Shown: piece after piece, positions 25,301 through 33,900 of the stretch
Position numbering within the stretch: the stretch's first letter is position 1
Layout of the letters: the number at the start of each line of letters is the position of its first letter
Source: Nocardioides agri
Lineage (GTDB): Bacteria; Actinomycetota; Actinomycetes; Propionibacteriales; Nocardioidaceae
Assembly: GCF_013778305.1 (NCBI RefSeq)
Contig: NZ_JACEIC010000002.1
Location: forward strand, 1,699,669-1,763,668
DNA length: 64,000 nt
Direction: 5' to 3'
The notes under the pieces: generated by a model
Database searches by the model: none
The model's input: only the letters and a program-made list of their open reading frames with translations
What the model was told of the DNA's origin: nothing
Program-made: the position numbers and the translations under genes

Positions 25301-26264
25301 GGTAGGTCGCGGTCGGCTGGGCGGACCACGCCCGCCGGAACTTCCACGGCGTGGCGGGCCACGGTGCGGCGTTGCCGCTGCCGTCGACGGGCCGCACCCG
25401 CCAGTAGTACTCGTCGTTGGCCAGCGTCGTCGGCGGCGAGTAGCGGGTGCCGGTGATCCCGGACTCCTCGTGGACGACGGTGAGGAAGTTCTCGTCCGTG
25501 CCCACCTGGAGGTCGTAGTTCGCCGCCCCGGGGACCGGCTTCCAGTCCAGGACCACGTCGGTGACCTCGGGACCGAAGTCGTCGACCGGGGCCTGGAGCT
25601 CGGCGGGGGGAAGCCCGTCGACGTGGTAGAGCAACGGGGCGGACCAGGCGGTCGCGTAGCCGGTGCTCAGCTCGGCCTGGACGCGCCAGTAGTAGTCCCC
25701 GGCGGGCGGGTACCCGCCGAGGTATGCCGCCGTCGTCTTCTGCTTGTTGGTGGCGTAGAGGGCGGGGTCGGTGAACGCCGGATCGGGACCGGTCTGCACC
25801 GTGTACGAGGTCGCGCCGGCGACCGGCTGCCACGAGAACAGCGGCGCGGTCGGCGCCTGGAACGTGTGACCGGTCAGCGGCTCGATCGGCACCGGGGCGG
25901 CGCCCGCGGTGACGGTGAAGGACGAGATGGTCCAGTCCCCGAGCGTCGAGCCCATCTTAGCCCGCACCCGCCACCAGACCTCGCCGGCCGGCAGTTGGAC
26001 GACCGGGACGTACTCGTCGTTGACGGTCGAGACGCTTGCCAGGGTCGGGCTGAAGGACGGGCTCTGCGAGACCTGCACGTCGTACGCCGTGGCGCCGACC
26101 ACCCGGTCCCATGACAGGATGCGCGCGCTGCCGTCGGCCACGCTCAGCCCGCCCGGGCTGTCGAGCGCGGACGCGGAGCCGGGCGTCGCCACGACCAGCA
26201 GGGCGGTCACCAGGGCGGCGGACACGACAGACGCGAGGCGGGCGCCGCTGCGGCTCCAGGACAT
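22386..26264 (-). CDS. Large secreted Ig/fibronectin-like repeat protein
   Basis: 1292 residues from ATG 26264, with GAGGAG five bases upstream. A signal peptide covers about residues 1-34 (ending PGSASALD). Residues about 40-820 are a chain of fibronectin-III-like units, each with a WRV(R/Q)A strand and a Y-x-V-x-V strand (for example GEVWWRVRAKMGS, GDYYWRVQAELS and DEYYWRVRPVDG). Four 80-90-residue repeats then share the core YQW(Y/F)RG and TGDTYTVVSTDIGKAI. The last 90 residues are a Big_3-type Ig domain rich in K and V. There is no LPXTG motif or C-terminal membrane helix, so it is released or held non-covalently. A role in adhesion or polymer binding is inferred; no enzyme domain was found. 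Confidence 0.85.
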   Translation of the reverse strand: MSWSRSGARLASVVSAALVTALLVVATPGSASALDSPGGLSVADGSARILSWDRVVGATAYDVQVSQSPSFSPTLASVSTVNDEYVPVVQLPAGEVWWRVRAKMGSTLGDWTISSFTVTAGAAPVPIEPLTGHTFQAPTAPLFSWQPVAGATSYTVQTGPDPAFTDPALYATNKQKTTAAYLGGYPPAGDYYWRVQAELSTGYATAWSAPLLYHVDGLPPAELQAPVDDFGPEVTDVVLDWKPVPGAANYDLQVGTDENFLTVVHEESGITGTRYSPPTTLANDEYYWRVRPVDGSGNAAPWPATPWKFRRAWSAQPTATYPQGTVDTSRPFFYQWQPIERASKYKVYLYDETGEQVCTTTTVHTTIAGACVPTKTGTFRWKVQGIDDTQGVVTVWLAQAPTWFDYTLPGVVTPAPAGSLSVSDVTGMRVSLTGTAAFSGLSGDTCEGMLPATCLDLRQTPVLTWDPVAGASSYRLTISYDRELTNVYGTYTVSQPMWTPPTSTTLPDSQAGSAYFWVVQPCGVSCAPTAFPTHSFAKKTIAPALLSPANGEVVSDDVQLSWSSELSRLAEPGASDGSAVTTAGTMEAKNYLVETSIDPGFASKIESTLVDQTSFTSFSGTYPEGIVYWRVRAIDGGGTSSVWSAVRSFEKRSPVPELLTPADGDALGQDYTLRWKPLDFAASYDVEVYAGPTKVATATSIYSSWTPSAPFPASADGYTWRVRRVDAGGRKGDWSATRSFRFEGFQPSLVAPAPSAVVAPTAGRFSWLPDARATSYRFERRKPGTTDLAETVTTRATVWSPIAALAAGTAQWRVVALDASGVSLGASPWRDFVVIDPPLVVTPVTITGSGALGSELRAYAPTFEPAATTTAYQWYRGTSLISGSTGETYTVVSTDIGKAITVKATGTVAGYQNATSTSNAITGTAEPSLAVVTAVSITGSGTLGSVLQGYAPTFEPAATTTAYQWYRGTSPISGATGDTYTVVSTDIGKAITLKVTGTAPGYQDTASTSNTITGAPAPALTVAIPVSITGSGAVGTVLSAVAPTFDPAAATTYQWFRGTTAITGATGDTYAVVATDLSKSITVKATGAVAGYQPTTSTSNAVVGAPGAPLVADRAPVVTGTAAVGGKLSVSPGGWPAGARLTYQWFRDGAAIPGAIASTYTPSTADAGRVLKAVETATLTAYQPGTATSAPVSVAKVASTAKVLLSATTTTVRKRVTATVTITASGIAAPGGSVSLYVGAKRIKVLALGTGTKVTLRLPKLPAGKFTVKAVYSGGPQVLGAKSSVRLKVARR
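22690..23750 (-). repeat. Four tandem Ig-like protein repeats
   Basis: Within the large secreted protein, four consecutive units of about 240-270 bases encode YQWYRG/YQWFRG-containing domains. Units one and two (nearest 23740-23230) are nearly identical, with shared stretches such as PTFEPAATTTAYQWYRGTS. Unit three diverges moderately, and unit four (near 22930-22690) most. The gradient suggests recent duplication of the first two. Confidence 0.75.
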
Positions 26265-26349
26265 GCAGACTCCTCGACGGGTCGACTGTGCCGACACCGA
26301 CGGCACATCGACAACCTCGGTCGGTGGAGCCTCCGACTTGAGGGCAGGG

Positions 26350-26733
26350 TCAGGCCGAGCGCTCGTGCGGGACGGCCAGACGGGGGACGCCCCCGAGGCC
26401 GGGCCGGTAGCGCACGTGGTCGGCGTACTGCTCGAGCGTGCGGTAGAGCGTCTTGTGGGCGACCCACGGGAGCGGGTCGGCCCCGTCGTACCAGCTCTCG
26501 CCGAAGGAGATCCACACCGGCGTCCAGTCGGCCGCCAGCTCCCACTCGCCCCGGCGGGCCATCAGCATCCGGCGGCGCTCCTGGAAGGCCCGGCGCGGCC
26601 CGTCGGGACAGATCGGCGCGGTCGCGATGGGCCACACGCGCAGGTCGAGCGTCATCAGGTGCACCTCGAGCTCGCGCAGCACGGCGGGATCGACCAGCAC
26701 GGTCGCGACGTTCTCGTGGGGCGCGCGCTCCAT
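26350..26733 (-). CDS. Hypothetical protein
   Basis: 127 residues from ATG 26733 with GGGGAG upstream; a longer TTG-initiated reading from 26781 is possible. I do not recognise the family. The sequence is soluble and Trp/Arg-rich (RVWPIATAPICPDGPRRAF, WTPVWISFGESWYDG), with no signal peptide or membrane segment. It lies in line with the large repeat protein downstream and the DUF6351 gene upstream, all on the minus strand. Confidence 0.65.
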   Translation of the reverse strand: MERAPHENVATVLVDPAVLRELEVHLMTLDLRVWPIATAPICPDGPRRAFQERRRMLMARRGEWELAADWTPVWISFGESWYDGADPLPWVAHKTLYRTLEQYADHVRYRPGLGGVPRLAVPHERSA

Positions 26734-26818
26734 GGCGGGACGCTCCCCGATCGATGCCGTCCCGTCAAGGGTTCTGCTCAACCCGCGGGCCGTCGCGACG
26801 GTGTCGCAGCGAGCGCCG

Positions 26819-29086
26819 TCAGCGCCTCAGCATCGGGCGGAACGACGGACCGACGACGCCGGTCGCCGACCGGGCCGGTACGGCGGGCAGGTTGCGGCCG
26901 CCGTACACGACGCCGCCGCCGCGCGCGTCGTACCGGAGCCAGGTCTCGGCCGGCCCCTGGCCCGGACCGGGCCTCGTCCAGTCGCAGACGCCCGCCGGGA
27001 AGACCTGCTGGAGGCGGGCCCACTCCGCGGCGGTGAAGGGCAACGGTGACGCGACGAGCTCGCGGGTCAGCGGCTGCAGCGCGCACGACACGACGTCGTT
27101 GGCGAGCGGGCCGCCGGCCTCCTGCCGGGGCGTCGACAACCGGGTCTGGAGCGCCTGCAGCTCCTTGACGTCGCAGGCCTGGGCGAGCTGGTCGACGACG
27201 CAGCGGTCGGTGACGTCGGCCGGCCGGTCGGCCACCACCTTCGCCGCCAACGGCTTGCGGGAGCGGTCCTTCTCGACCGCCGCCAGCCAGGAGTCCATCT
27301 TCGCCAGCGCCTCGTTGGCCCAGCGGGGGTCGCCGATGAGCGGCGCCGGGCCGAACCACATCACCCGGTTGTCGGTGTGCCCCTGGTCGGCCCGCAGCCG
27401 CTCCTCGGTCCAGAACGCGTGGGCGTAGTCGTGCGCCAGGCCGGGGTCGGGGCCGCCGTGGTTGATGATCGCGACCTCGTCGAGGTGGTTGGCCTCGTTG
27501 ATGAGGCCGGTCCGGTAGGCCCGGGCGATGGACGCCGGGTCGCCCGCGATCCGCTGCGGGATCGGGCGGGAGTCGACGTCGAGGCCGCCCACCTTCTCGT
27601 TGAGATCGACGAGCTGGGCCGGTGTGATCAGCCCGCTCCGCAACGCCGACAGGCCGTAGAGAACACCGGTGTTGGAGAAGGGCAGGCCGCCGAAGCCGTG
27701 GCCGGCCCGGGTCTCCTCGGCTCCCCAGACGCTCCGCGGCCGTGGACCGAGCTGGTTGACCAGCAGGTCGAGCACCGAGCAGCGGACGCCGCCGGGGTTG
27801 GTCTGGTCGTCGTACCTCGTGGTCGCGTCGCCCGCCTGCGTCGGCAGGGTGCCGGGGCAGTCGTGCTCGGGGTTGAGCGCGGCCTTGAAGAGACCCTCGT
27901 CGGCCACGACGGCGTTGACGTGGCTGAGGTGGCCCTCGACCTGTGCCATCTGGGTCGGCAGCCAGACGACGCCCGGCGCCCACCGGCTCGGGTCCTCGAA
28001 GTAGAGGCGCAGCAGGTGGTAGTCCGCGAACTGCGCGCCCGCGGTGAACGTGTCCGGGTAGGAGCAGGTGGTGATGAGGCCCTGGTAGATGCCCGGGTAG
28101 GCGTTGGCCACCGTGTGCTGGGCGATGGAGCCGCCCGAGCAGCCGGTGCCGATCGTGTAGCGGAGCGTGCCGTAGCGCTCCACCAGGCGCTCCTTGGCCA
28201 TCATCACCGACTCGGCGTTGAGCGCGACGTTGCAGTTGTGCCCGGTGTTGTCGAGCGCGGTCGAGATCACCGCGAAGCCCTTGCCGAGCGCGGTCACGTG
28301 GCTCGGCGTCGCGACCGGGACGTCGTCGAAGGTGCCCGAGTAGTCGGCGAGCGGCGGATCACCCGGCGTGTACGACGCACCGCAGCCGCCGCCGTGGGTG
28401 ACCAGCAGCTTGTGGTTCCACTGGGGTTGCGGCCGCCTCGCGCGCCACGGCGTACCTGGCCTGAAGAGCGTGAGGATCGTGTAGCGGTCGCGGTCCTGGA
28501 AGCCGCGCTCCCGGCGGACCACGAACGGCACCTCGACGCCCCGGTCGGTCGTGGTGGTGGCGACGTCGGACGGCGGACTCGCCGGGTCGTAGGGCTGGAG
28601 CCCCTGCTTGCTCGGGTCCGTGGACCTGTAGAGGTAGTCGTAGGTGGCCGGCTGGTTGCAGCGGGCGTCGCGCGCGCCCTCCTGGCAGCGGTAGTGCCGG
28701 GTCTGCGGGCCGCTGAACACCGGTCCACCGTTGGGGTGGTTGGTGACCACGATGCGCCCCGTACGCGCCTTCGGCGCCGTGGCCGTGAGGTCCGTGCGGC
28801 CGAGCCGGAGGCCGGTGACCAGCGCGGTGAGCGTGCGTCCCTTCCTGGCGAAGCGCTGGGTGACCTCGCGCCTGCCGGCGCGGACGGTGACGTCCTGCGG
28901 CCGGACGCCCCGCGGCACCCTGACCCTCACCAGCGCGTCGCCGCCGGAGATCAGGTCGGCGCGGTTGCTGAGCACCTCCACCTGGAGCCGGGGCCTCCGC
29001 GGCGCCGGTGCTGCCTCGGCGGGGTGCGCCAGTGGCACGAGGAGAGGCAGGACCAGGGCCAGCAGGGGCAGGGATCTCGCGCGCAT
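26819..29086 (-). CDS. Secreted DUF6351 family protein, alpha/beta-hydrolase-like
   Basis: 755 residues with a short Sec signal (LPLLALVLPLLVPLAHPAEA). The body matches actinobacterial DUF6351 proteins: an N-terminal all-beta domain to about residue 110, then HKLLVTHGGGCG (an oxyanion-type HGGG) near residue 225. GTGCSGGSIAQHTVANAYPG near residue 310 follows, a nucleophile-elbow-like motif with Ser in G-x-S-G-G-S context. A later HGGPDPG and DYAHAFW may hold the acid/His. An extracellular esterase- or tannase-like activity is inferred; no substrate is known. Confidence 0.8.
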   Translation of the reverse strand: MRARSLPLLALVLPLLVPLAHPAEAAPAPRRPRLQVEVLSNRADLISGGDALVRVRVPRGVRPQDVTVRAGRREVTQRFARKGRTLTALVTGLRLGRTDLTATAPKARTGRIVVTNHPNGGPVFSGPQTRHYRCQEGARDARCNQPATYDYLYRSTDPSKQGLQPYDPASPPSDVATTTTDRGVEVPFVVRRERGFQDRDRYTILTLFRPGTPWRARRPQPQWNHKLLVTHGGGCGASYTPGDPPLADYSGTFDDVPVATPSHVTALGKGFAVISTALDNTGHNCNVALNAESVMMAKERLVERYGTLRYTIGTGCSGGSIAQHTVANAYPGIYQGLITTCSYPDTFTAGAQFADYHLLRLYFEDPSRWAPGVVWLPTQMAQVEGHLSHVNAVVADEGLFKAALNPEHDCPGTLPTQAGDATTRYDDQTNPGGVRCSVLDLLVNQLGPRPRSVWGAEETRAGHGFGGLPFSNTGVLYGLSALRSGLITPAQLVDLNEKVGGLDVDSRPIPQRIAGDPASIARAYRTGLINEANHLDEVAIINHGGPDPGLAHDYAHAFWTEERLRADQGHTDNRVMWFGPAPLIGDPRWANEALAKMDSWLAAVEKDRSRKPLAAKVVADRPADVTDRCVVDQLAQACDVKELQALQTRLSTPRQEAGGPLANDVVSCALQPLTRELVASPLPFTAAEWARLQQVFPAGVCDWTRPGPGQGPAETWLRYDARGGGVVYGGRNLPAVPARSATGVVGPSFRPMLRR

Positions 29087-29188
29087 GTCTGTGTCAACGA
29101 GGCTCGGCCCGCGTCGTCACTGTCGGTTGCTCGCGGTTGACGCGGTCAGGGTGTTCAGGAGTCGCGGCTACCTGCCGATCCCCTGGTC

Positions 29189-29899
29189 ATGCGCTCCCTC
29201 CTCCGCCCCCTCGGCGTGGCCCTCGCGGCCGCCACCGTCGTCACCGCCCTGCTGTCGTCCGCCCACCAGGCGTCGGCGGGCACCGCCACGTCGTACGACC
29301 GGGACTGCGGCGACTTCGGCAGCCAGGCGGCCGCCCAGCGGTTCTACCTCGCGGCCGGCGGCCCGGCGGCCGACCCGCACGGGCTGGACGCCGAGGGCGA
29401 CGGGGTGGCGTGCGAGTCGCTGCCGTGCCCGTGCCTCTACGGCACAGGCAGCAAGCCGAAGCCGCCGCCGGCGACCCCGCCGAAGGGCACCCAGCGCGAC
29501 GGCGTCCGCATCGTGCGGGTCGTGGACGGCGACACCGTGGAGGTCCGGTTCCCCACGGGGCGCACGTCGTCGGTGCGGCTGATCGGCATCGACACCCCGG
29601 AGGTGTACGGCGGCGTGGAGTGTGGCGGCCCGGAGGCGTCGCAGTCCGCGCGGCAGCTGCTGCCGGCGGGGACCCGGGTCCGGCTCGTCTCGGACCCGAC
29701 CCAGGACGAGGTCGACCGCTACGGCCGGCTGCTGCGCTACGTCATGAAGGGCGCGAGGGACATCGGCCGGGTCCAGGTCGCGCGCGGGCACGCGACGGTC
29801 TACGTCTACGGCGGGGTCCCGTTCCAGCGGACCAGCGGCTACCAGGACGCCGAGCGGACCGCGCAGGACCTCAACCGCGGTCTGTGGGGTCGCTGCTGA
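29189..29899 (+). CDS. Secreted thermonuclease with N-terminal Excalibur domain
   Basis: 236 residues. A signal peptide ends near residue 30. Residues about 37-80 (DRDCGDFGSQAAAQRFYL ... DAEGDGVACESLPC) form an Excalibur calcium-binding motif, with DxDxDGxxCE and paired cysteines. A Pro/Lys linker follows, then a staphylococcal-nuclease domain from about residue 105. It has DGDTVEVRF, RLIGIDTPE (catalytic Arg/Glu area) and DRYGRLLRYV (second catalytic Arg). Excalibur usually sits at the C-terminus of such nucleases; here it comes first. It probably degrades extracellular DNA or RNA in a Ca-dependent way. The end overlaps the convergent LLM gene by 29 bases. Confidence 0.9.
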   Translation: MRSLLRPLGVALAAATVVTALLSSAHQASAGTATSYDRDCGDFGSQAAAQRFYLAAGGPAADPHGLDAEGDGVACESLPCPCLYGTGSKPKPPPATPPKGTQRDGVRIVRVVDGDTVEVRFPTGRTSSVRLIGIDTPEVYGGVECGGPEASQSARQLLPAGTRVRLVSDPTQDEVDRYGRLLRYVMKGARDIGRVQVARGHATVYVYGGVPFQRTSGYQDAERTAQDLNRGLWGRC

Positions 29900-30929
29900 G
29901 CAGCTCCCGCACCCGCGGCACCACCTCGGTGCCGTAGAGCCGGATCGACTCGAGCCGCTGCTCGTGCGGCAGCGCGCCCACGGCGTACTTGAGCTGGAAG
30001 CGGGAGAGGCCGAGAGTCCTCACGGCCCAGGCGATCTTCTGCGCGACGGTCTCGGGCGAGCCGACGAAGAGGGCGCCCTCGGGCGCGGCGCCGGCCTCGA
30101 ACTGGTCGGGCGTGTACGGCCCCCACCCGCGCTCGCGGCCGATGCGCGTGAAGGCGGCGGCCTGGTGGGGGTACAGCTGCTCGCGGGCCAGCTCGTCGGT
30201 GGCGGCGACGTGGCCGGGGCTGTGCATCGAGACCGGCCGGGTCGGGTGCTCGTAGTGCGCGAGCGCGCGGTGGTAGAGCTCGACGAGCGGCACGAACTGC
30301 GCGGGTGAGCCGCCGATGACGGCGACGACCAGCGGCAGTCCGTACGACGCGGCCCGGACCACCGACTCCGGGGTGCCACCGACGCCGATCCAGGCGACCA
30401 GCCCGTCCTCGGTGCGCGGGAAGACCGAGACGCCCTCCAGCGGCGACCGGACCGAGCCGGACCAGGTGACCGGCTCCTCGCGCAGCAGCTCGGCGAAGAT
30501 CTCGAGCTTCTCGGAGAACAGCACCTCGTAGTCGTCGAGGGAGAGCCCGAAGAGCGGGAACGACTCGGTGAACGACCCACGCCCGAGGGTCACCTCGGCG
30601 CGGCCGCCTGAGACGGCGTCGAGCGTCGCGAACCGCTGGAAGACCCGGATCGGGTCGTCGGAGCTGAGCACCGTGACCGCCGTGCCGAGCCGGATCCGCG
30701 AGGTCTGGCCGGCGATCGCGGCGAGCACGACGTCCGGCGCGCTGATCGCGAAGTCGGGTCGGTGGTGCTCCCCCAGCCCGATGACGTCGATCCCGACCTC
30801 GTCGGCCAGCACCGCCTCGGCGACCACCTCGCGGATCGTCGCGGCCGCCGAGCCGCCGGCGACGTCGCCGAAGGTGTCGAGACCGAACGTCGGGTGCTGC
30901 GGAGTGCCGAGGGCGTCGATGTCCACCAC
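29871..30929 (-). CDS. LLM-class flavin-dependent oxidoreductase
   Basis: 352 residues from GTG 30929, which has GGGGAGG about five bases upstream; an ATG at 30962 lacks a site and overlaps the divergent kinase start. It is a luciferase-like TIM barrel with DVIGLGEHHRPDFAISAP, SRIRLGTAVTVLSSDDPIRV, GRAEVTLGRGSF and, near the end, GSPETVAQKIAWA. The closest described type is the LLM oxidoreductase annotated as 'Atu2307/SP_0267 family' or an alkanal-monooxygenase-like protein. It uses FMN or F420; which one cannot be decided from sequence alone. Confidence 0.9.
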   Translation of the reverse strand: MVDIDALGTPQHPTFGLDTFGDVAGGSAAATIREVVAEAVLADEVGIDVIGLGEHHRPDFAISAPDVVLAAIAGQTSRIRLGTAVTVLSSDDPIRVFQRFATLDAVSGGRAEVTLGRGSFTESFPLFGLSLDDYEVLFSEKLEIFAELLREEPVTWSGSVRSPLEGVSVFPRTEDGLVAWIGVGGTPESVVRAASYGLPLVVAVIGGSPAQFVPLVELYHRALAHYEHPTRPVSMHSPGHVAATDELAREQLYPHQAAAFTRIGRERGWGPYTPDQFEAGAAPEGALFVGSPETVAQKIAWAVRTLGLSRFQLKYAVGALPHEQRLESIRLYGTEVVPRVRELLSSDPTDRG

Positions 30930-30960
30930 GCCATCCTCCCCTGTCGGGTAGTAATGGTGC

Positions 30961-33900
30961 ATGGACGACCCCGGGTTCATCCGCCGTCTCTTCGACGCGC
31001 ACCCCGACGGGCTCTGGGTGTTCGACGACGACGGCGTGACCGTGTGGGCCAACGACCACATGGCCCGGATGCTCGGACGCGATCCCGCCTCGATGCCCGG
31101 ACTCCCGGTCCACGAGACGATGGACGAGCAGGGCCGGCGCGACTTCTCGGCGGCCCTGGCCCGGATGGTCGAGTCCGGGACCGGCGGGCAGAACATCGAC
31201 TCCCACTTCGTCCGCCCGGACGGTACGGCGGTCTGGGGGCTGGTCAGCTTCGCGCCAGTGGTCGACGACGACGGCAGGCGGATCGGCTGGCTGCACCGCG
31301 TCACGCCGTACACCGACCGCAAGCAGCTGCTCGAGACGATCAACAAGCGCGAGCAGCAGCTGGCCACCGCCCAGCAGATCGCCCACCTGGGCAGCTGGGA
31401 GTGGGACGTCCGCCACGACCGGGTCGAGTGGTCCGACGAGATGTGCCGCATCTTCGGGGTGCAGCAGGCCACCGAGATCGACTACCTCACCTACCTCGAG
31501 CGCATCCACGTCGACGACCGCGACCTCGCGCTCGCGGCGCTGGACCAGGGCCTGCACGGCACGGCGTTCGACTTCGACCACCGGATCATGCGGCCGGACG
31601 GGGAGGTGCGCTGGATCCGGGGCCGGGGCATCCCCGACGTCGACGAGACCGGCACCGTCTGGCGGCTGAGCGGCACCGCCCAGGACACCACCGCAGTGCA
31701 CGACGCCGACGAGCAGGCCGCCGAGGCGACCAGGCGCCTGCAGCTGCTGCAGCAGATGGCGGAGGTCGCCAACCGGGCGACGAGCCTGCGCGAGCTCCTC
31801 TTCATCGCCGGCGCCGGCGTGCCGATGAACACCAGCTGGTCGGCCGTGGCCGCCTACCTGTACGGCTCCCCGGCAGAGCCGCCGGAGCTGCTGGACATCG
31901 GTCGCGACCAGTCGCCGGTGCCGCCCGACGCCGAGCTCGCCGAGCGGGCGCGCGCGACGGGCGAGATGGCGGTGCGGGCGGCGCCCGGGCTCGAGGAGAC
32001 GCACTCGATCGTCGCGATGCCGGTCTTCCTCGCCGACGAGGTGGTCTGCGTCGTCGAGCTGCTCGCCGACGAGGTGCCGCCCGACGAGAACTCCCACCGC
32101 CTCCTGTCCCAGATCGCCCACCAGCTCGGCGTGGTCGCCGAGCGCGAGCGCAGCGCCAGCGAGCTCGCGGAGGCCCGCGACGCCGCGATGGAGGCGTCCC
32201 GCCTGAAGTCGGAGTTCCTGGCCACCATGTCCCACGAGATCCGCACGCCGATGAACGGCGTCATCGGGCTCACCGACCTGCTGCTGCGCACCGACCTCGA
32301 CGAGCACCAGCGCCGGCTGGCCGAGAACCTCCAGGGCTCCGGCATGACCCTGCTCGGGATCATCAACGACATCCTCGACCTGTCGAAGATCGAGTCCGGC
32401 AAGCTCGAGCTGGAGGCTGCCGACTTCGACGTCCGCGGGGTCTTCGACCAGGTCGCGTCCCTGCTCAGCGGTCCGGCGCACGAGAAGGGGCTGGAGCTCG
32501 TCGTCGCCTGCGACCCCGACGTCCCGGCGCAGCTGCGCGGTGACTCGGTGCGCCTCGGGCAGGTCGTGAGCAACCTGGGCGCGAACGCCGTGAAGTTCAC
32601 CGATGCCGGCGAGGTCGTGATCGCGGCGCGCATCGAGCGGGCGTCGTCCCGCGACGTCGTGCTCCGGGTCGACGTCACCGACACCGGCGTCGGCATCGAC
32701 CCGGCCGAGCGCGAGCGGCTGTTCGAGGCGTTCACCCAGGCTGACCCGTCCACGACCCGACGGCACGGCGGCACCGGGCTCGGGCTGACGATCTCCCGGC
32801 AGCTCGTGGAGGCGCTCGGCGGCGAGATCTGGGTGGTGAGCGAGCCCGGCTCCGGCAGCACGTTCTCCTTCACGGCCCGGCTCGGCCTGGTCAGCGGCTC
32901 GGCGGCGCGCCGCCTCGACGTACCCGTCCAGCTGCGCGGTCGCCACGTCCTGGTCGTCGACGACAACGCCACCAACCGGCTGATCCTCGAGCACCAGCTG
33001 GCGGCCTGGCACATGCGGCCGCTCGCCGTCGACTCCGCGGAGGCCGCGCTCGCCGCGCTCCAGGACGCGCGGTGGGGCCGCGACCCCTTCGAGGTGGTGT
33101 TGCTCGACCTGCGGATGCCGGACACCGACGGGCTGGAGCTGGCCCGGCAGATCGGCGCGCTCGAGGGCCTCCCGCAGCCCGCGATGCTGTTGCTCACGTC
33201 CGAGCCGGTGTCGCGCCAACAGGTCGTCGACGCCGGGATCCGCGGCAGCCTGGACAAGCCGATCCGGCACGCGGAGCTGCACGAGACCCTGCTCGCCCTG
33301 CTGGCACCCCGCCCCGGCACGACGACCAGCGCGCCCGCGCGTCGCCGGCCGGCCCTCGGCGTCCGCGTCCTCGTGGTCGAGGACAACCCGGTCAACCAGC
33401 TGGTCGCCGCCGGCTTCCTCGAGGACCTCGGCTGCGCCGTCGACCTCGCCGGCGACGGGCTCGAGGCGGTCGCACTGCTCTCCGGTCGGCACTCCTACGA
33501 CGTGGTGCTGATGGACTGCCGGATGCCGCGGCTCGACGGGTTCGACGCGACCCGGCGGATCCGCAAGCAGGAGCCGCCCGGGGTGCGGGTCCCCATCATC
33601 GCGATGACCGCCTCCGCCCTGGAGGGCGTGCGCGAGCGGTGCCTCGAGGCCGGCATGGACGACTACCTCACCAAGCCGGTCGACGGCACGGAGGTCGAGC
33701 GGGCGCTGCGCACCTGGGCCGGCTCGACGGCGGGCGGCGCGACCGAGGCGGAGGCGATCATCGGCGTGCTCGACCCCGAGCGCGTGCGGATGCTCGAGGG
33801 CCTGGTCAAGGACGGCACGACGTTCTTCGAGCGCACGGCCAACTCCTTCATCAGCCGGGTCGGCGAGCAGGTGGTGGCGATCCGTGACGCCGCCGAGTCC

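Noticed and set aside
30930..31472. N-terminal extension of the LLM oxidoreductase
   Set aside because: It overlaps the kinase PAS region antisense; a strong ribosome site supports GTG 30929 instead.
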